Source: Scleropages formosus
Taxonomy: Eukaryota; Chordata; Actinopteri; Osteoglossiformes; Osteoglossidae
Assembly: GCF_900964775.1 (NCBI RefSeq)
Contig: NC_041829.1
Span: 12,402,215 to 12,466,214 of the forward strand
DNA: 64,000 bases
Direction of reading: 5' to 3'
Part shown: in pieces, positions 23,525 to 34,752 of the stretch
Layout: each line of letters starts with the position of its first letter
Numbering within the stretch: position 1 is the stretch's first letter
Notes under the pieces: generated by a model
Told to the model about the DNA's origin: nothing
The model's database searches: none
The model's input: only the letters and a program-made list of their open reading frames with translations
Made by a program: the position numbers and the translations under genes

Positions 23525-25420
23525 AAATTATTATTAACAAACACGGACACATTTATAGAGGAGTTACAATATCAGGGGAGAAGTGAGTTTGAAAGAGATG
23601 AGTTTTGAGACCTTTCTTAAATGTAGAGAGTGACTGAGCGGTTCTGAGCTAGAGAGGAAAATCATTCCACCACATCAGATCCAGAATCGAAAACCTTTCT
23701 GCCTTTGATTTTGGACCTTTCGTATGTTGGACCACCAAGCGGGCAGAGAGTTGCAGTAGTCCAGGCAGGATATCAGCATGACCTGCAACAAGAGTTGCTT
23801 AGAGTTAATTTTTTTCTGAGATCTACGATGGAGAAAACCTTTGGTTAAATGAATAAATGTAAATGTAAATCCTGCAAATGCTATGCAGGATGTATTTACA
23901 GGACTTGGTTGTAGTTTCAGAATATTGAGAGAAACACAGACGTAAGTCAATCATTACTTCCAGGCTCTTAGCCAATGAGGTAGGTGAAATGAGTGAGTTC
24001 TTTGACAAAGAGCAGGAGGACGGACCAGCTGTGAGGTGAAGGATTGCTGTTCTGGAGAGCCTGAATTGCAGGTGGTGACCAGACATCCAGGTAAAGATGT
24101 CCGAGAGGAAGGCAGCAATGCGCAAGGATATAGCTGTTGCTCTGGAGGGAAAGGAGATGGAAGAGTTGGGTTTCATCAGCGTAGCAGTAATAAGAGAATC
24201 TGTGGGAGGCGATGACAGAGCGAAGGGAACAGTCGTAGTTTGAGAAGAGTAGGGGGCCTGGTATCAAGCCTTGCGGAACACAGGTTGAGAGAGGTTGAAG
24301 GGATGAACAGGAGCCACTTGGTAGGGTCTACCTGATAAGGGTGACTTAAACCATTTCAGTGCAGTTCCTCTGATGCCAAGCTTTCCAAGAGAGAAGAGTC
24401 TTGTGGTTTACAGTGGCAAATGCTGCAGAAAGGCCAAGGACGATGAGGACCGAGGAAAGGGAGGCTGCTCTGCTGACTACAGAGTATCTGATTTTGTGAG
24501 GAGAGCTGTCTCGGTAGAATGTCCAACTTTGAATCCAGACTGCTAACCACCAAGGAGATCATTCAGAGACTAATGCAGACAGCTGATCACAGGTTGCCTT
24601 TTCCAGAGTTTTTGACAGAAGAGGGAGGAGGGAGACTGGCCTATAGTTCTGGATTTACATTTATTCATTTAGCAGATGCTTTTCTCCCAAACGGAGGATG
24701 TGGTGGCACGGCAGGTTTGACCAGTACCTCGCTGTTTGGCAGGTGTGGGGTTCGAGCCCTGCTCAGGGTAAGCGACAATTCTGTGTTTCTCCCTGTGTGT
24801 GTCTCCAACATACAGAAGAAGGCACTGGCAACTTGATTCTGTTCTGCCTTTGCCATGTAAACCACATGGGTGGTTGCTATTGGTCAGGTTTGACTCAGTG
24901 GCAACAACAATAAACTATTTCTCTGAATAGCTTCTAATAAACACTATGTAGTGTTATCAGACTACCCCTTATTAACCCTAGATGACCTACACTGCTAGAT
25001 ATACTACTTACAATGAGTAACTCATCCATATACCAGTGAAACACCCTTTCCCTCTGTCTGTCACAAACACACCATGGGTGATTTTAGCATGACACTCCTG
25101 TACAGCACATTTTTGAGCTGTGGGAGGAACCACACACAGACACAGTGAGAACATACAAGCTCCACACAAGCTGAGCGTTGCGCGAACCCACATCCTCTCA
25201 CATCACCCAGGGGCTGTGAGACAGCAAAGCTACTTAGTGTGCCACCTTTCTGATCCCAGAGAGGGTTTCTTTAATAGCTTTGAATTGAGGGTAGTTTTGA
25301 AGACAGATGGGAAGCAGCCAGAGGAAAGCAAGGACTTGATTATCTTGGAGGTGAAAGAGGTAAGTTGCAGGGAAATGTTCTCTAAGAGGCTAAGGGATGT
25401 CTACTGCTCACTTTATCGTT
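23525..25420 (-). mobile_element. LINE L2, decayed, split by SINEs
   Basis: On the minus strand it shows PGPLLFSNY, then SVIASHRFSYYCYADETQLF (RT catalytic YADE in place of YADD), AAFLSDIFTWMSGHHLQFRL and SLAKSLEVMIDLRLCF, typical of fish L2 RT. The nucleotide order of the preceding RT region continues to about 25,400. The frame is broken by several shifts. A partial SINE A (24,697-24,770, +) and a SINE C (about 25,060-25,240, -) sit inside it. Confidence 0.75.
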
Positions 25421-25436
25421 CCTCCATAAAACACAC

Positions 25437-25636
25437 ACACACACACTTTCTGAACCGCTTGTCCCATACGGGGTCACGGGGAACCAGAGCCTACCCGGCA
25501 ACACAGGGCATAAGGCCAGAGGGGGAGGGGACACACCCAGGACAGGACACCAGTGCGTCGCAAGGCACCCCAAGCGGGACTCGAACCCCAGACCCACTGG
25601 AGAGTAGGACCCGGTCCAACCCACTGCACCCCCTTC
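25437..25636 (-). mobile_element. SINE family A with target-site duplication
   Basis: A near full-length body on the minus strand. Flanking direct repeats ccataaaacaca at about 25424-25435 and 25637-25648 bound the element together with its (AC)n tail. Confidence 0.92.
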
Positions 25637-25980
25637 CCATAAAACACAGTATTCATTAAATGAAAGGGCTGGTACAGCTTAATTCATACACAGCATACTC
25701 TCCCACTGCATCCATGGCAGTGTCCATGGCAACATCCTCGGACCATGAGTTGGGGCTTGGCTCTTTCTTTAACTTCACTTTCAGTAAAATTATCTTTTAT
25801 CAAGAAGTTACACAACTTTTGCACTCCTTGGGGAGGGACATACATAGTTGTTCTTTAAAAGTACTCTACTAAAATCAATATGGGGGAAGAAAGACAAAAA
25901 ATTGTCAGCAATACTAAGACTGTCACATATTAAAACAATTGTTGAACTTAACATGAATTCAATTTAAGTGATCCTGGGTG

Positions 25981-26180
25981 AGGAGGGCGCAGTGGCGCAG
26001 TGGGTTGGATCGGATCCTGCTCTCAGGTTTGAGTCTTGCTTGGGGTGCCTTGCGATAGACTGGCGTCCTGTCCTGGGTGTGTCCCCTCCCCCTCCAGCCT
26101 TATGCCCTGTGTTTGCCGGATTAGGCTCTGGCTCCCCGTGACCCTGAATGGGACAAGTGGTTCAGACAATGTGTGTGTGT
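25981..26180 (+). mobile_element. SINE family A with target-site duplication
   Basis: Head gaggagggcgcagtggcgcag through a tgtgtgtgtg tail. Flanked by gtgatcctgggtg (25968-25980) and gtgattctgggtg (26181-26193), a 13-bp duplication with one mismatch. Confidence 0.93.
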
Positions 26181-26609
26181 GTGTGATTCTGGGTGCCAGG
26201 TCCATATTCAGTTGTTCACAGGCCTGTGGGTAGAAAATCAGTAAAACTACACTAACCCAAATGTACTGGAACACAGAAGAAAAAGCATATTTCAAAATGA
26301 CTGACAATCTTTTGTTTTTTCTGAAATAATGAAACAAGAGGATTTTATGTATTATTATGGCAGGCGAGGCTGTCCCAGTTTGACCGCTACGTTATTTCAT
26401 ATAACTACTCTCAGTGTACTGGGAACAAGGCAAAGATAAAACACTATATTATTACAACATTATGTTAGTGGGAGCACACAGAGCATGGTTTTTGCAAGAA
26501 ATAATTTTATTTAGTCTGTCAAAAATGTTTTTTGTTCTCTGTGGAAAAAAATAACCATAATGTCTTTTGTAATAAAACAATTTTAATTTAAATTAATAAA
26601 TTTATACAT

Positions 26610-27522
26610 TTAATACCATGAATCCATGATACGTCTCGTGGACATGAACCTCATGCCACTTCCCCACCCCATGTTACTGAAGCTCCTGTACTCCCCAGGC
26701 CTGAAGTACATCATCCTTCCTCTATAGTGGGGCTGCTCATACATGAGCCAGTGGCCATCCATCACGTGGCAGGACATGCAGTTGGACATGCGGTAGCGAT
26801 CCATGATATTGTCGCAGTCGTCCATCATCTCATACATCTGGCCTCCGAAGTTCTCCCTCTCATAGATTCTCATTCTGTAGGATCCTCTGTGCTGTTTAGG
26901 GAATATGTTAACAGAGCATTTTAGACAGAAAGAATTAGACAGTAAATTAAAACCAAGAAATTAAAAAATTCTGGCATTTTGCAATTTGAATAAATAAAAG
27001 GTAAGTTTTTTCCTTTGCTTTTTCCTTGCTCTTAGCAAATGTAAAGAAAAGATTCCAAAACACTAACTGTAGTTTACCATTGGGATCATGCGACAAGACC
27101 TGAAGAAGTCACTCATGCCCATGCTCATGCAGTCAGGATATTCGCCCCTTCTCAGAAAGTACTGGTTCCCCATGTAATTGGCGCGGTCATAGACCATGAA
27201 GCAGCCACTGTGAACCCTGCAGGAGTAGCAGTGGCTCATGTAGGATGTGAGGTCGGCACAGTCGCTGCTGCTGTCATAGGAGCGACCGCCGAAGTTCCTC
27301 TCCTCGTAGAAGGTGATCTGAAATAAAATCATATAATTAAAAAAATATATTAATATCGTGAGCTGAAATAATTTATGAATTTTGAAAATTTACACAGCAG
27401 ATGAAAGCAATAAATTAAGATAAAACCCTCATCTTTTATATATTTGTGAATTCTTTAAAGTAATGTGTTGTCAGATGTATTTAATTCCGAAATAAAACAC
27501 CACTTACCCTGCCCATTGTCAT
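26610..27522 (-). CDS. crygm: Gamma-M crystallin gene 5
   Basis: Exons are complement(27508-27522, 27078-27317, 26610-26891), giving 178 aa: MTMGR plus 80 plus 93. Exon 2 begins [11 protein letters not shown] with SYDSSSDC and SHC. Exon 3 begins [14 protein letters not shown], has [16 protein letters not shown] and MSTRRIM, and ends in DSWY. Canonical junctions: AGG|gtaagt, ttcag|ATC, ATG|gtaaac, acag|CAC. Introns are 190 and 186 bp. The intact frame and conserved cysteines (DC, DC, HC, SC, GC in domain 1) suggest a working gene. It shares the Ser-His / Met-Met / SWY signature with gene 3. Confidence 0.95.
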
Positions 27523-27578
27523 GATGATGGTTATCTGCTCTCACTTTGCTTCGGTGCCATACAGTGTCCTCTTGTCAC

Positions 27579-27634
27579 TTTTATACCTGCCTTGGTGAAA
27601 AGAACCTGTATCTTCATTGTGTTAAATGCTGATA
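27579..27634 (-). promoter_or_regulatory. Lens-type promoter of gene 5
   Basis: On the minus strand: atcagca (27628-27634, a perfect proximal MARE half TCAGCA while the distal half is degenerate), cacaatg (27615-27621, Sox-type) and tataaaa (27579-27585). Confidence 0.65.
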
Positions 27635-27639
27635 CTACA

Positions 27640-28350
27640 ACACTGGGACATTGGCCTATTTTTTACTGCTGTGTACAATGAAAAGGGTTGTCATCTACAG
27701 TGGTGGAAGTACATTTACTGTATGTCTGCATTGTTTGCTTCACATGGAAGCAAATAAAAACTGTGCTGTGGGTGCACTGAAAATACTGTGGATTTCCAGA
27801 AACTCCATAAAGCTAAAGGTCAAGTTGTAATTTATATTGCAAAATATGGCTGAATTGTTCTTACAAAATATTAAAAATATGTAGCTGATCAAAGTCTTGA
27901 AGGTGAAGGGAAAAACTCTTAATTCTAGTTGTGTGTTGGATTTAGGGTTTAACTTAAAGAGAGAATAGGGTTCAGGTCAATGATTTATTACTTATAGGTC
28001 ATCACTAATAAATCATGCCTGGATTGAATAAGCTAATCAAAGAATGAGGTTTATGTTAAATTGACATTAGCCAATGGGACTGCATCTAATTCTACAAAAT
28101 TCTCGATCCATTTAAACTGATGACATTCTTGCACTTTTGGTTAGCAGTGGTTTTTATTGTGTACTTTGGTTTCATTTTCATACCTTTATTCAAGTAAGTG
28201 TGACTGTGAGAGTCAGGGGAACTCTGAAACATTAATACTAAACACGTTAAAACTGCCTAATTTAGCATTTAGGTGGCATTGCTCAGCACAAATCATATGT
28301 TCCTGGAAAATGTTTTTGTTTTATATAGAAAATCCCACAGCACAGTAGCA
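27640..28350. other. AT-rich intergenic region
   Basis: No exon-like sequence or clear repeat family is seen. Confidence 0.35.
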
Positions 28351-28354
28351 TGCC

Positions 28355-28510
28355 CAGGAGTGGTGGACACTACTGTTATTTGGACCGTCTCTTGTGTTTT
28401 AGGAGTTTTTCGTTTCTTCTCCTCCCTGGCCAGATGGTTTTATTTATTGTTATCCTTATTTGTTTTTAGTGTGTTATCATTGAATTCGTGTAATTTGAAT
28501 TTGCTTTACA
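28355..28510 (+). mobile_element. LINE L2-type 3' scrap
   Basis: 'Ggtggacactactgttatttgg', 'aggagtttttcgtttcttctcc' and 'ctggccag' resemble the 3' region seen at 43.5-43.64 kb and, reversed, at 49.7 kb. Confidence 0.45.
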
Positions 28511-28584
28511 GTGTTGTTCAGAACTGACTTTGTGAAAAAAAAATAAATTCAACAGAATCTAAGTAAAATAAATACATACACTGG

Positions 28585-28782
28585 ATGAAGCCGCTTGTCC
28601 CGGGCGGGGGTTGCAGCGAGTCGGAGCCTAACCCGGCAACACAGGGTGTGAGGCTGGAGGAAGAGGGGACACACCCAGGACAGGAGACCAGTCTGTCGCA
28701 AGGCACCCCAAGCGGGACTCGAACCCCAGACCCACCAGAGAGCAAACCCCGGGCAAACTCACTGCACTGCCACACCCCCCCA
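28585..28782 (-). mobile_element. SINE family A
   Basis: Complete body on the minus strand with B-box-like ggttcgagtcc. A short direct repeat taagtaaaa at 28560-28568 and 28783-28791 is a plausible target-site duplication. Confidence 0.88.
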
Positions 28783-28926
28783 TAAGTAAAAATAGAATGA
28801 CCAATATAATGGACATATATGTATAATCTCCATTATATTGAGCAGTACTACAAAACAAGATACTATTTCCTTAATACCTAAACCTGACAAAGACCCCTTG
28901 CTTATAGATGACTGGAGGTAAATGCT

Positions 28927-29341
28927 TCTTTTACATTTAGCGAACACTGTTCTCTAAAGCGATGGGGTGCGGTGGCGCAGTGGGTTGGACCGCAGTCCTG
29001 CTCTCCGGTGGGTCTGGGGTTCGGGTCCCGCTTGGGGTGCCTTGTGGCGGACTGGCGTCCCGTCCTGGGTGTGTCCCCTCCCCTTCCGGCCTTACGCCCT
29101 GTGTTACCGGGTAGGCTCCGGTTCCCTGTGACCCCGTATGGGACAAGCGGTTCTGAAAATGTGTGTGTGTGTGTGTTCTCTAAAGCCACTTATACTTAGT
29201 TACCCATTTGTACAGCTAACTTGTTTTAGTGGAGCAATTGAGTTTACCTTACTCAAGGGTATTACAGTCAAGGAGAGGGATTGAACCTGCAACTTTTGGA
29301 TCCAAAGACAGTAGAACTAATCACTACACTACTAGTTGCCC
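28927..29341 (-). mobile_element. SINE family B carrying an inserted SINE A
   Basis: The 3' part (tttacatttagcgaacactg ttctctaaagc) and 5' part (ccacttatacttagttaccc ... ggttgcaggttcaatccct in reverse) of one family B copy are separated by the SINE A at 28961-29174. Confidence 0.75.
28961..29174 (+). mobile_element. SINE family A, full length, inside SINE B
   Basis: Head 'gatggggtgcggtggcgcagt' through (tg)n tail. Flanked by the perfect 12-bp duplication gttctctaaagc at 28949-28960 and 29175-29186, derived from the host SINE B. Confidence 0.95.
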
Positions 29342-29539
29342 ATCTTCTGCCTCTGCACTACTAATTGATGGCATAGTGTATGCAAACATTAAAATTCCAC
29401 ACCTTCTCTCTCTTCTACTGCACAGTTCTCAGAGCTGTCAACTGACAATACTACCAATGTCCTCCTCTCAACTCTCCACTTTTAAAGACTATCTCTCTAT
29501 TTAAACAAGTTAAAACAAATTTCCCTTGGATAGTTTTTC

Positions 29540-30000
29540 TACTGTAAGTGTACCAACAAGGCTGTCCCCTTTCCCTCTTACTATTCACACTCATGATTAG
29601 ACCTTTGGCAGAAGTTATTAGGAGAAATCAAGATATATTCAGTATTAGAGTAGATGAAGAGCACCATTGCATTTCTCTATATGTTCGCAATGTACCGTTA
29701 TACCTGAGTAACTCCAAAATATCAGTCCCAGCAAGTACTGAAGGTGACATCCAACTTTAATTTTACAACTCCAATCTCTGTAAATCTCTGGCCACACAGC
29801 TGAATACTAATCTTACTTTCACCTGGTATTTCCTCTTTAAAGTGTCATTCTCTGGTTTTAGACACTTGGATATTTTTATTGTTCTCGATCCTTATCGCTG
29901 TTTCAACACCAGCTCCTCACCACAAATTAAGAAGATTAATGAAAACTTAGCCTCATGGACTTCTTTACCTATTTCAGTACAGGTAAAGATGATATGCTTT
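29540..30000 (+). mobile_element. L1/Tx1-type LINE fragment
   Basis: A frame reads QQGCPLSLLLFTLMIRPLAE, then a diverged catalytic segment (SLYVRNVPLYLS in place of SLYADDlLLYls), typical of L1/Tx1 RT. The same family, reversed, is at 41.44-42.18 kb and shares 'ccattgcatttctctatatgtt'-like sequence. Both are dead. Confidence 0.7.
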
Positions 30001-30332
30001 GTAGAGTAACTCTTTTATATTTAGCAAAAAAATGTATTTTATTGTTGTTGTCTACAGCAGAAGTTCCTTCTGTAAATATGTGGATGACTGAAGATTTTAA
30101 GCTTCTCCCACTTGAAAAATTTACATTTGATTTACATGACAATCATTATGAATTCTGGAATATCTAGGCATCCTTCTGGAAGTAGAAAGCGCTGCATCAT
30201 CATAACTGTGACATATTTTCAACTATTGTACCTGAGCCCTCACTCTATGTATGGAAATATTTGCTTTTTCTTGGTGTACTGTCTGTCATTGTCATTAGGA
30301 GAAATCAAGATATATTGATACATTGTCATTGT

Positions 30333-30497
30333 CATTGCTATTAGCATTACTCACTGTCATTGTCATTGTTTTGTTTGTACAGTATTTGTATTGTCTCTGT
30401 CTTGTGGAATGTCTGTGGAGAAGCATTCAAGAAGAATTTCATGATACTTGTACACGGTACTTGTACCTATGACAATAAACTTGAAACTTGAAACTTG
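30333..30497 (+). mobile_element. 3' end of the Rex/CR1-like LINE
   Basis: Matches the reverse complement of 7490-7650: 'cactgtcattgtcattgttttgtttgtacag' type sequence, then 'cctatgacaataaac' and a tandem (ttgaaac)n. It is severely 5' truncated, with only about 165 bp left. Confidence 0.85.
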
Positions 30498-30951
30498 TCT
30501 ACATGTTACTGTGATCCTGTGCTGTTCATAAAACCAGTAAAAATTAAAATAGACAATTTTGAGATTTGAGGTTTTTTGGCAGAACATTAAGAAATTCAAT
30601 GAAAAATTAAGAAAGCTTGTCCTTGGTTGTTCTCCAAAATCAGTCAAATTTTGCAAAATTATTAATAAAATAGTGATTTTCCAAACCAGTTTGGAATATG
30701 GAAGAGCAAATGATATTTTAAAACACTCCCATACTAACAGTCTATCTTTACTTCTTATGACACAAGCAGAAATATAGCTAACCCTCTTTTTAATTCAAAC
30801 TTAAAAAGTCAGCCTTTAAAAGAAATAAAATTTATTCAGATAAGCATGAAAATATTATTTAGTTGTTGGTACATTTAACATAAAATTATTGTACTCCCTT
30901 TATTTGTTTACTTATTTAAATAGCAGAAACCCATGTTGTCTATTTTAAATT

Positions 30952-31812
30952 TTAATAACAAGAATCCATGATACGTCTCATAGACATGAACCTCATGCCA
31001 CTGCCCCATCCCATGCTGCTGAAGTTCCTGTACTCCCCAGGCCAGAAGTACATCATCCTTCCTCTATAGTGGGGCTGCTCATACATGAGCCAGTGGCCAT
31101 CCATCACATGGCAGGACATGCAGTTGGACATGCGGTAGCGATCCATGATATTGTCGCAGTCGTCCATCAGCTCATACATCTGACCTTCAAAATTCTCCCT
31201 CTCATAGATTCTCATTCTGTAGGATCCCCTGTACTGTTTAGGAAATATTTAAACAAAACAATATATTAACAGATGATGAACATGAAGATGACAAAATAGA
31301 TAAAAAGTAAGAACTATTAATTTCATTTACACAAAATAAAAATTTTGTACAAATTATTTACCATTGGGATCATGCGACAGGATCTGAAAAAATCACTCAT
31401 TCCCATGCTCATGCAGTCAGGGTACTCCCCTCTCCTAACAAAGTACTGGTTCCCCATGTAATTGGCGCGGTCATAGACCATGAAGCAGCCACTGTGAACC
31501 CTGCAGGAGTAGCAGCGGCTCATATAGGATGTGAGGTCGGCACAGTCGCTGCTACAGTCATAGGAGCGACCGCCAAAGTTCCTCTCCTCATAGAAGGTGA
31601 TCTGAAATCAATTAATCACTGTCAGTTTCAGAATTTCAATACAAAATATACAATTGGATGTACGGAAATCATTTGAAAAGATGCCTTAAAAGCAGAAGAG
31701 AATAAAGTTTCTATATTTCAGTAAAGCTTTTTCTTTTCTTTAAGTCGGCTTTTTGATCTGTGACATAAATTTTCATGCCGGGCAAATTACAATTTACCTT
31801 GCCCATAGTCAT
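30952..31812 (-). CDS. crygm: Gamma-M crystallin gene 6
   Basis: Exons are complement(31798-31812, 31362-31601, 30952-31233), giving 178 aa. Exon 1 is MTMGK, with Lys where genes 3 and 5 and the right array have Arg; the donor is AAG|gtaaat. Exon 2 carries [11 protein letters not shown] and VRRGEYPD. Exon 3 begins [14 protein letters not shown], has ENFEGQ and ELMDDC, and ends in DSCY. Introns are 196 and 128 bp. It is the last gene of the minus-strand array and so the nearest to the central divergence point. By signature residues it belongs with genes 2 and 4. Confidence 0.95.
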
Positions 31813-31867
31813 GGAGATAGTTATCTGTGCTCACTTTGCTTTGCTTTTCCGCTGTCCTTCCTGCTAC

Positions 31868-31922
31868 TTTTATACCTTTCTTTATGAAAAGAATCTGTAT
31901 GTCAATTGTGTAAAATGCTGAT
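31868..31922 (-). promoter_or_regulatory. Lens-type promoter of gene 6
   Basis: On the minus strand: atcagca (31916-31922, MARE half), cacaattg (31903-31910, Sox-like) and tataaaa (31868-31874). Confidence 0.65.
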
Positions 31923-32547
31923 AGTACAAATTTCATACAGTAGCCCATTTGGACTGCTGAGGGGAATGAACGGAGTTATCTAACTCTGTTCTCAGTGTAG
32001 GGAGTAGATACATGTCTACATTGTTTGCTTCACTGAGAGACAAAGTCTTTGTAATGTGGATATATAGAAAGCCAGCGGATCATCAGGAACAGCTTGAACT
32101 AGAGAAAATAAAAAGTGGAAACATGAAATAGTTATTTTGCCAAGAGAGAAATCATCTGAGAAAGAGACCTCAGATGTAACACGAGCAAAATCCTGCACTG
32201 AAGCAACTAAATGATAATCTATAGGGTTGATTTCTTATCTTCATTTTCAAAACTGTTTATTTTAGTGGTGTGCATATGCTTTCATGATTTTTGACTCTGG
32301 CAGGCATAGACTGGAGAAGGGAAAAATTACAGCTTGTAATATCCTTGTGATCCTATTTGCTCTGACCATAAATATCCTCATGAAGTGGAGGTAGAGTGTT
32401 GAGGTCCACAGTCCAGGGTTTGCCAAACACCATCAGAGTCTTGATGAATGACTTGACAATGACAACATCATCTGTCCCAAGATGTGGATGAATTTTACTT
32501 ATAAGTTGCACTGTAGTGTTGGAAGTATTTTGACTTCATTCACGGAT

Positions 32548-32742
32548 TCTGCTCTCTGGCAGGTCTGGGGTTCGAATCCTGCTTGGGGTGCTTTGCGACG
32601 GGCTGGAGTCCCGTCCTGGGTGTGTCCCCTTCCCCTCTAGCCTTGCGCCCTCTGTTGTCAGGCTAGGCTCCTGTTCACCGCGACCTCGATCGGGACTAGC
32701 GTTTCAACTAGTGTGTGTCTGTGTGTGCGGTGTGTGTGATTT
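32548..32742 (+). mobile_element. SINE family A, head-truncated
   Basis: From ctgctctctggcaggtctgg, with B-box-like ggttcgaatcc, the family body, and a tail of mixed tgtgtgtctgtgtgtg. Confidence 0.85.
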
Positions 32743-33442
32743 CATCCATTTCGTTTAAGCACTTAATCAAACATTACAGCTTCATCAAACATTTACATTT
32801 ACATTAATTCATTTAGCAGACACTTTTATCCAAAGCAACTTGCATCTCAGAGAAAAGTAGAAAGAGTGCATTAGGAGAGATTTGGATGCAGACACCTCTG
32901 GTGTTCTCAAAGTAAAGGTCCCACTTTAAAGGTCTCTTGGAATCCTTGTACCGAATGTGCGGCCTGGTTGTCAGCTGCCACAAATAGCATTGTCCCTTTA
33001 ACAGCAGAACCAATTGAATATGAACACATTGTCTCTTTCTGACTGTTCAATATATTCAAGAAGTGGCTTCAAAACCCGGTCATACCCATGTTTTGATATG
33101 TCCAGTCTTACAGAGTGCAGCATGGTAGATGGATGATAATGATTATCTATATTTTCGGCAATTGGCTATAACCCAATACACACTTTTTGAAAATTCTAAG
33201 TCATCAATATACAGTCCTACAACTACACTTACATCTTGTCCCGACAGAGTTTTCACCATCTTGAAATGGTTTATACTGGGCAGGCTTCACTACTGGATTA
33301 TTGCTCCGCAGCTGAAACAAAACTTCAAAAATGTTGAATCAAAGTTAAGTCATGGATGCTACAGTTAGGCTATTTTAGTTGTATGGCTTAAATTCTATTA
33401 TTCCAAAAAAAAAATTAGTATCACAAACTGAAGCAAAATAGC

Positions 33443-33860
33443 TGTCACGGTGAAATGGGATGGAAGGACCCAAGTGCGGGGTCGTTTGTCTGGATTCAGA
33501 GGATCAGGCAAGTTTTTCTCGGTATCGGGGACAGGCGGAGGGTTGGTCGATCGGCGATCGGGGTCTGAGCAGGAATCCATGGGCGAGGTCAGGAGACGAA
33601 GCGAAGAATTGGTCGAACGGCGATCGGAGTTGAAATGATGATTCGTGGACGTGGTCAAGAAACAAAGCGAAGGGTCAACAACCAGAGAACGTGAACTAAG
33701 AACCGGAGATGAGCAAGGAGTCACAAGGAAGGGCAGTTATCTCTGACGAGATTCCGCAAAGGTATGGGAGCTGAGGGAGGTCTTTTAAAGGGTGAGTGGT
33801 TAATCTGGTGCTGGAGCAGATTCAGGTGTTGTCGTTTGAGATGTGGGCATGGACGTGACA
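33443..33860. mobile_element. Solo-LTR-like fossil (418 bp)
   Basis: The element starts tgtcacgg and ends cgtgaca (TG...CA ends forming a short inverted repeat). It is flanked by the 5-bp direct repeat atagc at 33438-33442 and 33861-33865, the form expected of a Ty3/Gypsy-type solo LTR. It is GC-richer than its surroundings and holds two imperfect tandem units of about 66 bp, each beginning ggtcga.cggcgatcgg. No internal coding part is present. A non-autonomous DNA element is a less likely alternative. The perfect duplication suggests a moderate age. Confidence 0.7.
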
Positions 33861-33899
33861 ATAGCAAAATATTACCATGTAAATATTGCAACTATTTTT

Positions 33900-34062
33900 T
33901 GTGTGTGTCAGTGTGTGGCTACCCTGCAATGGACTGGTGTCCTGTCTAGGGTGTACCTCTTTCAGCCTTGCCTCTATGATCCCAAGATAGGCTCCAGTTC
34001 ACCAGACACTGCTCAAATAGGAAAACCAATTATTTAAACTGGATGGATGAATGGATGGATAC
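33900..34062 (+). mobile_element. SINE family D fragment
   Basis: 'Accctgcaatggactggtgtcctgtctagggtgta', 'ataggctccagttcacc' and the terminal 'ggatggatgaatggatgg' are the common fish repeat tail. Confidence 0.6.
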
Positions 34063-34537
34063 AATTCCCAGTAACCCTTATTCACATCAATGGTTTATAG
34101 TCAATATCTGTTCCCACTCAAAGTGGACGTTGTTGGGTAACAAAAGTCCTTACAGCATTTTAACCCGGCCTCCAGAACAGGTCTTAAACAAAGTAATATA
34201 ACAAAAGTTTTTCCTTACAATTTATAAATCAAAAGATTAGTTTTTTCCTTCGCTACTTCATTCTTTTAACAAATATTAATACTGTTTGGTTTATCAGTGT
34301 TTCTGCCATTTTTTTAATAAAGATGTGACCTCACTTGTAAAATTTAATATGAATACTTTGTTTTATTTTTTATTATTTCTAAGCATTGGAGGAAGATGTT
34401 TATTAAAGGAAACTTTCAATTTGGTGTTCTAATGCTGTGGGACAGAATATTTGAAAATGTATATAGTGATGTTAATCATTAATATAGAGAAGCCAAAGTG
34501 ACCAGTAAAACTAGTTTGATTCTTTTTGCTCCTGGGG

Positions 34538-34752
34538 CAGCTGGTAGTGCAGGGTAGTGGTTAGAGCTGCTGCCTTTAGACTCAAAGGTTGCAGGTTCAA
34601 GAATCACCCCCAGCTGTTGTACCTATAAGCAAGGTACTTACCCTGAATTGTTGTAGTAAAATTACCCTGCCCCTATTAATGCATAAAATAATTGTAACCT
34701 CACCACTATAAGTTGCTTTGGAGAAAAGTGTCAGCTGAATGAATAAATGTAA
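34538..34752 (+). mobile_element. SINE family B, near full length
   Basis: Head gcagctggtagtgcag..gtggttagagctgctgcc, B-box-like ggttcaagaatcacc, cttaccctgaattg, and a tail ctttggagaaaagtgtcagc ending gaataaatgtaag. Confidence 0.8.
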
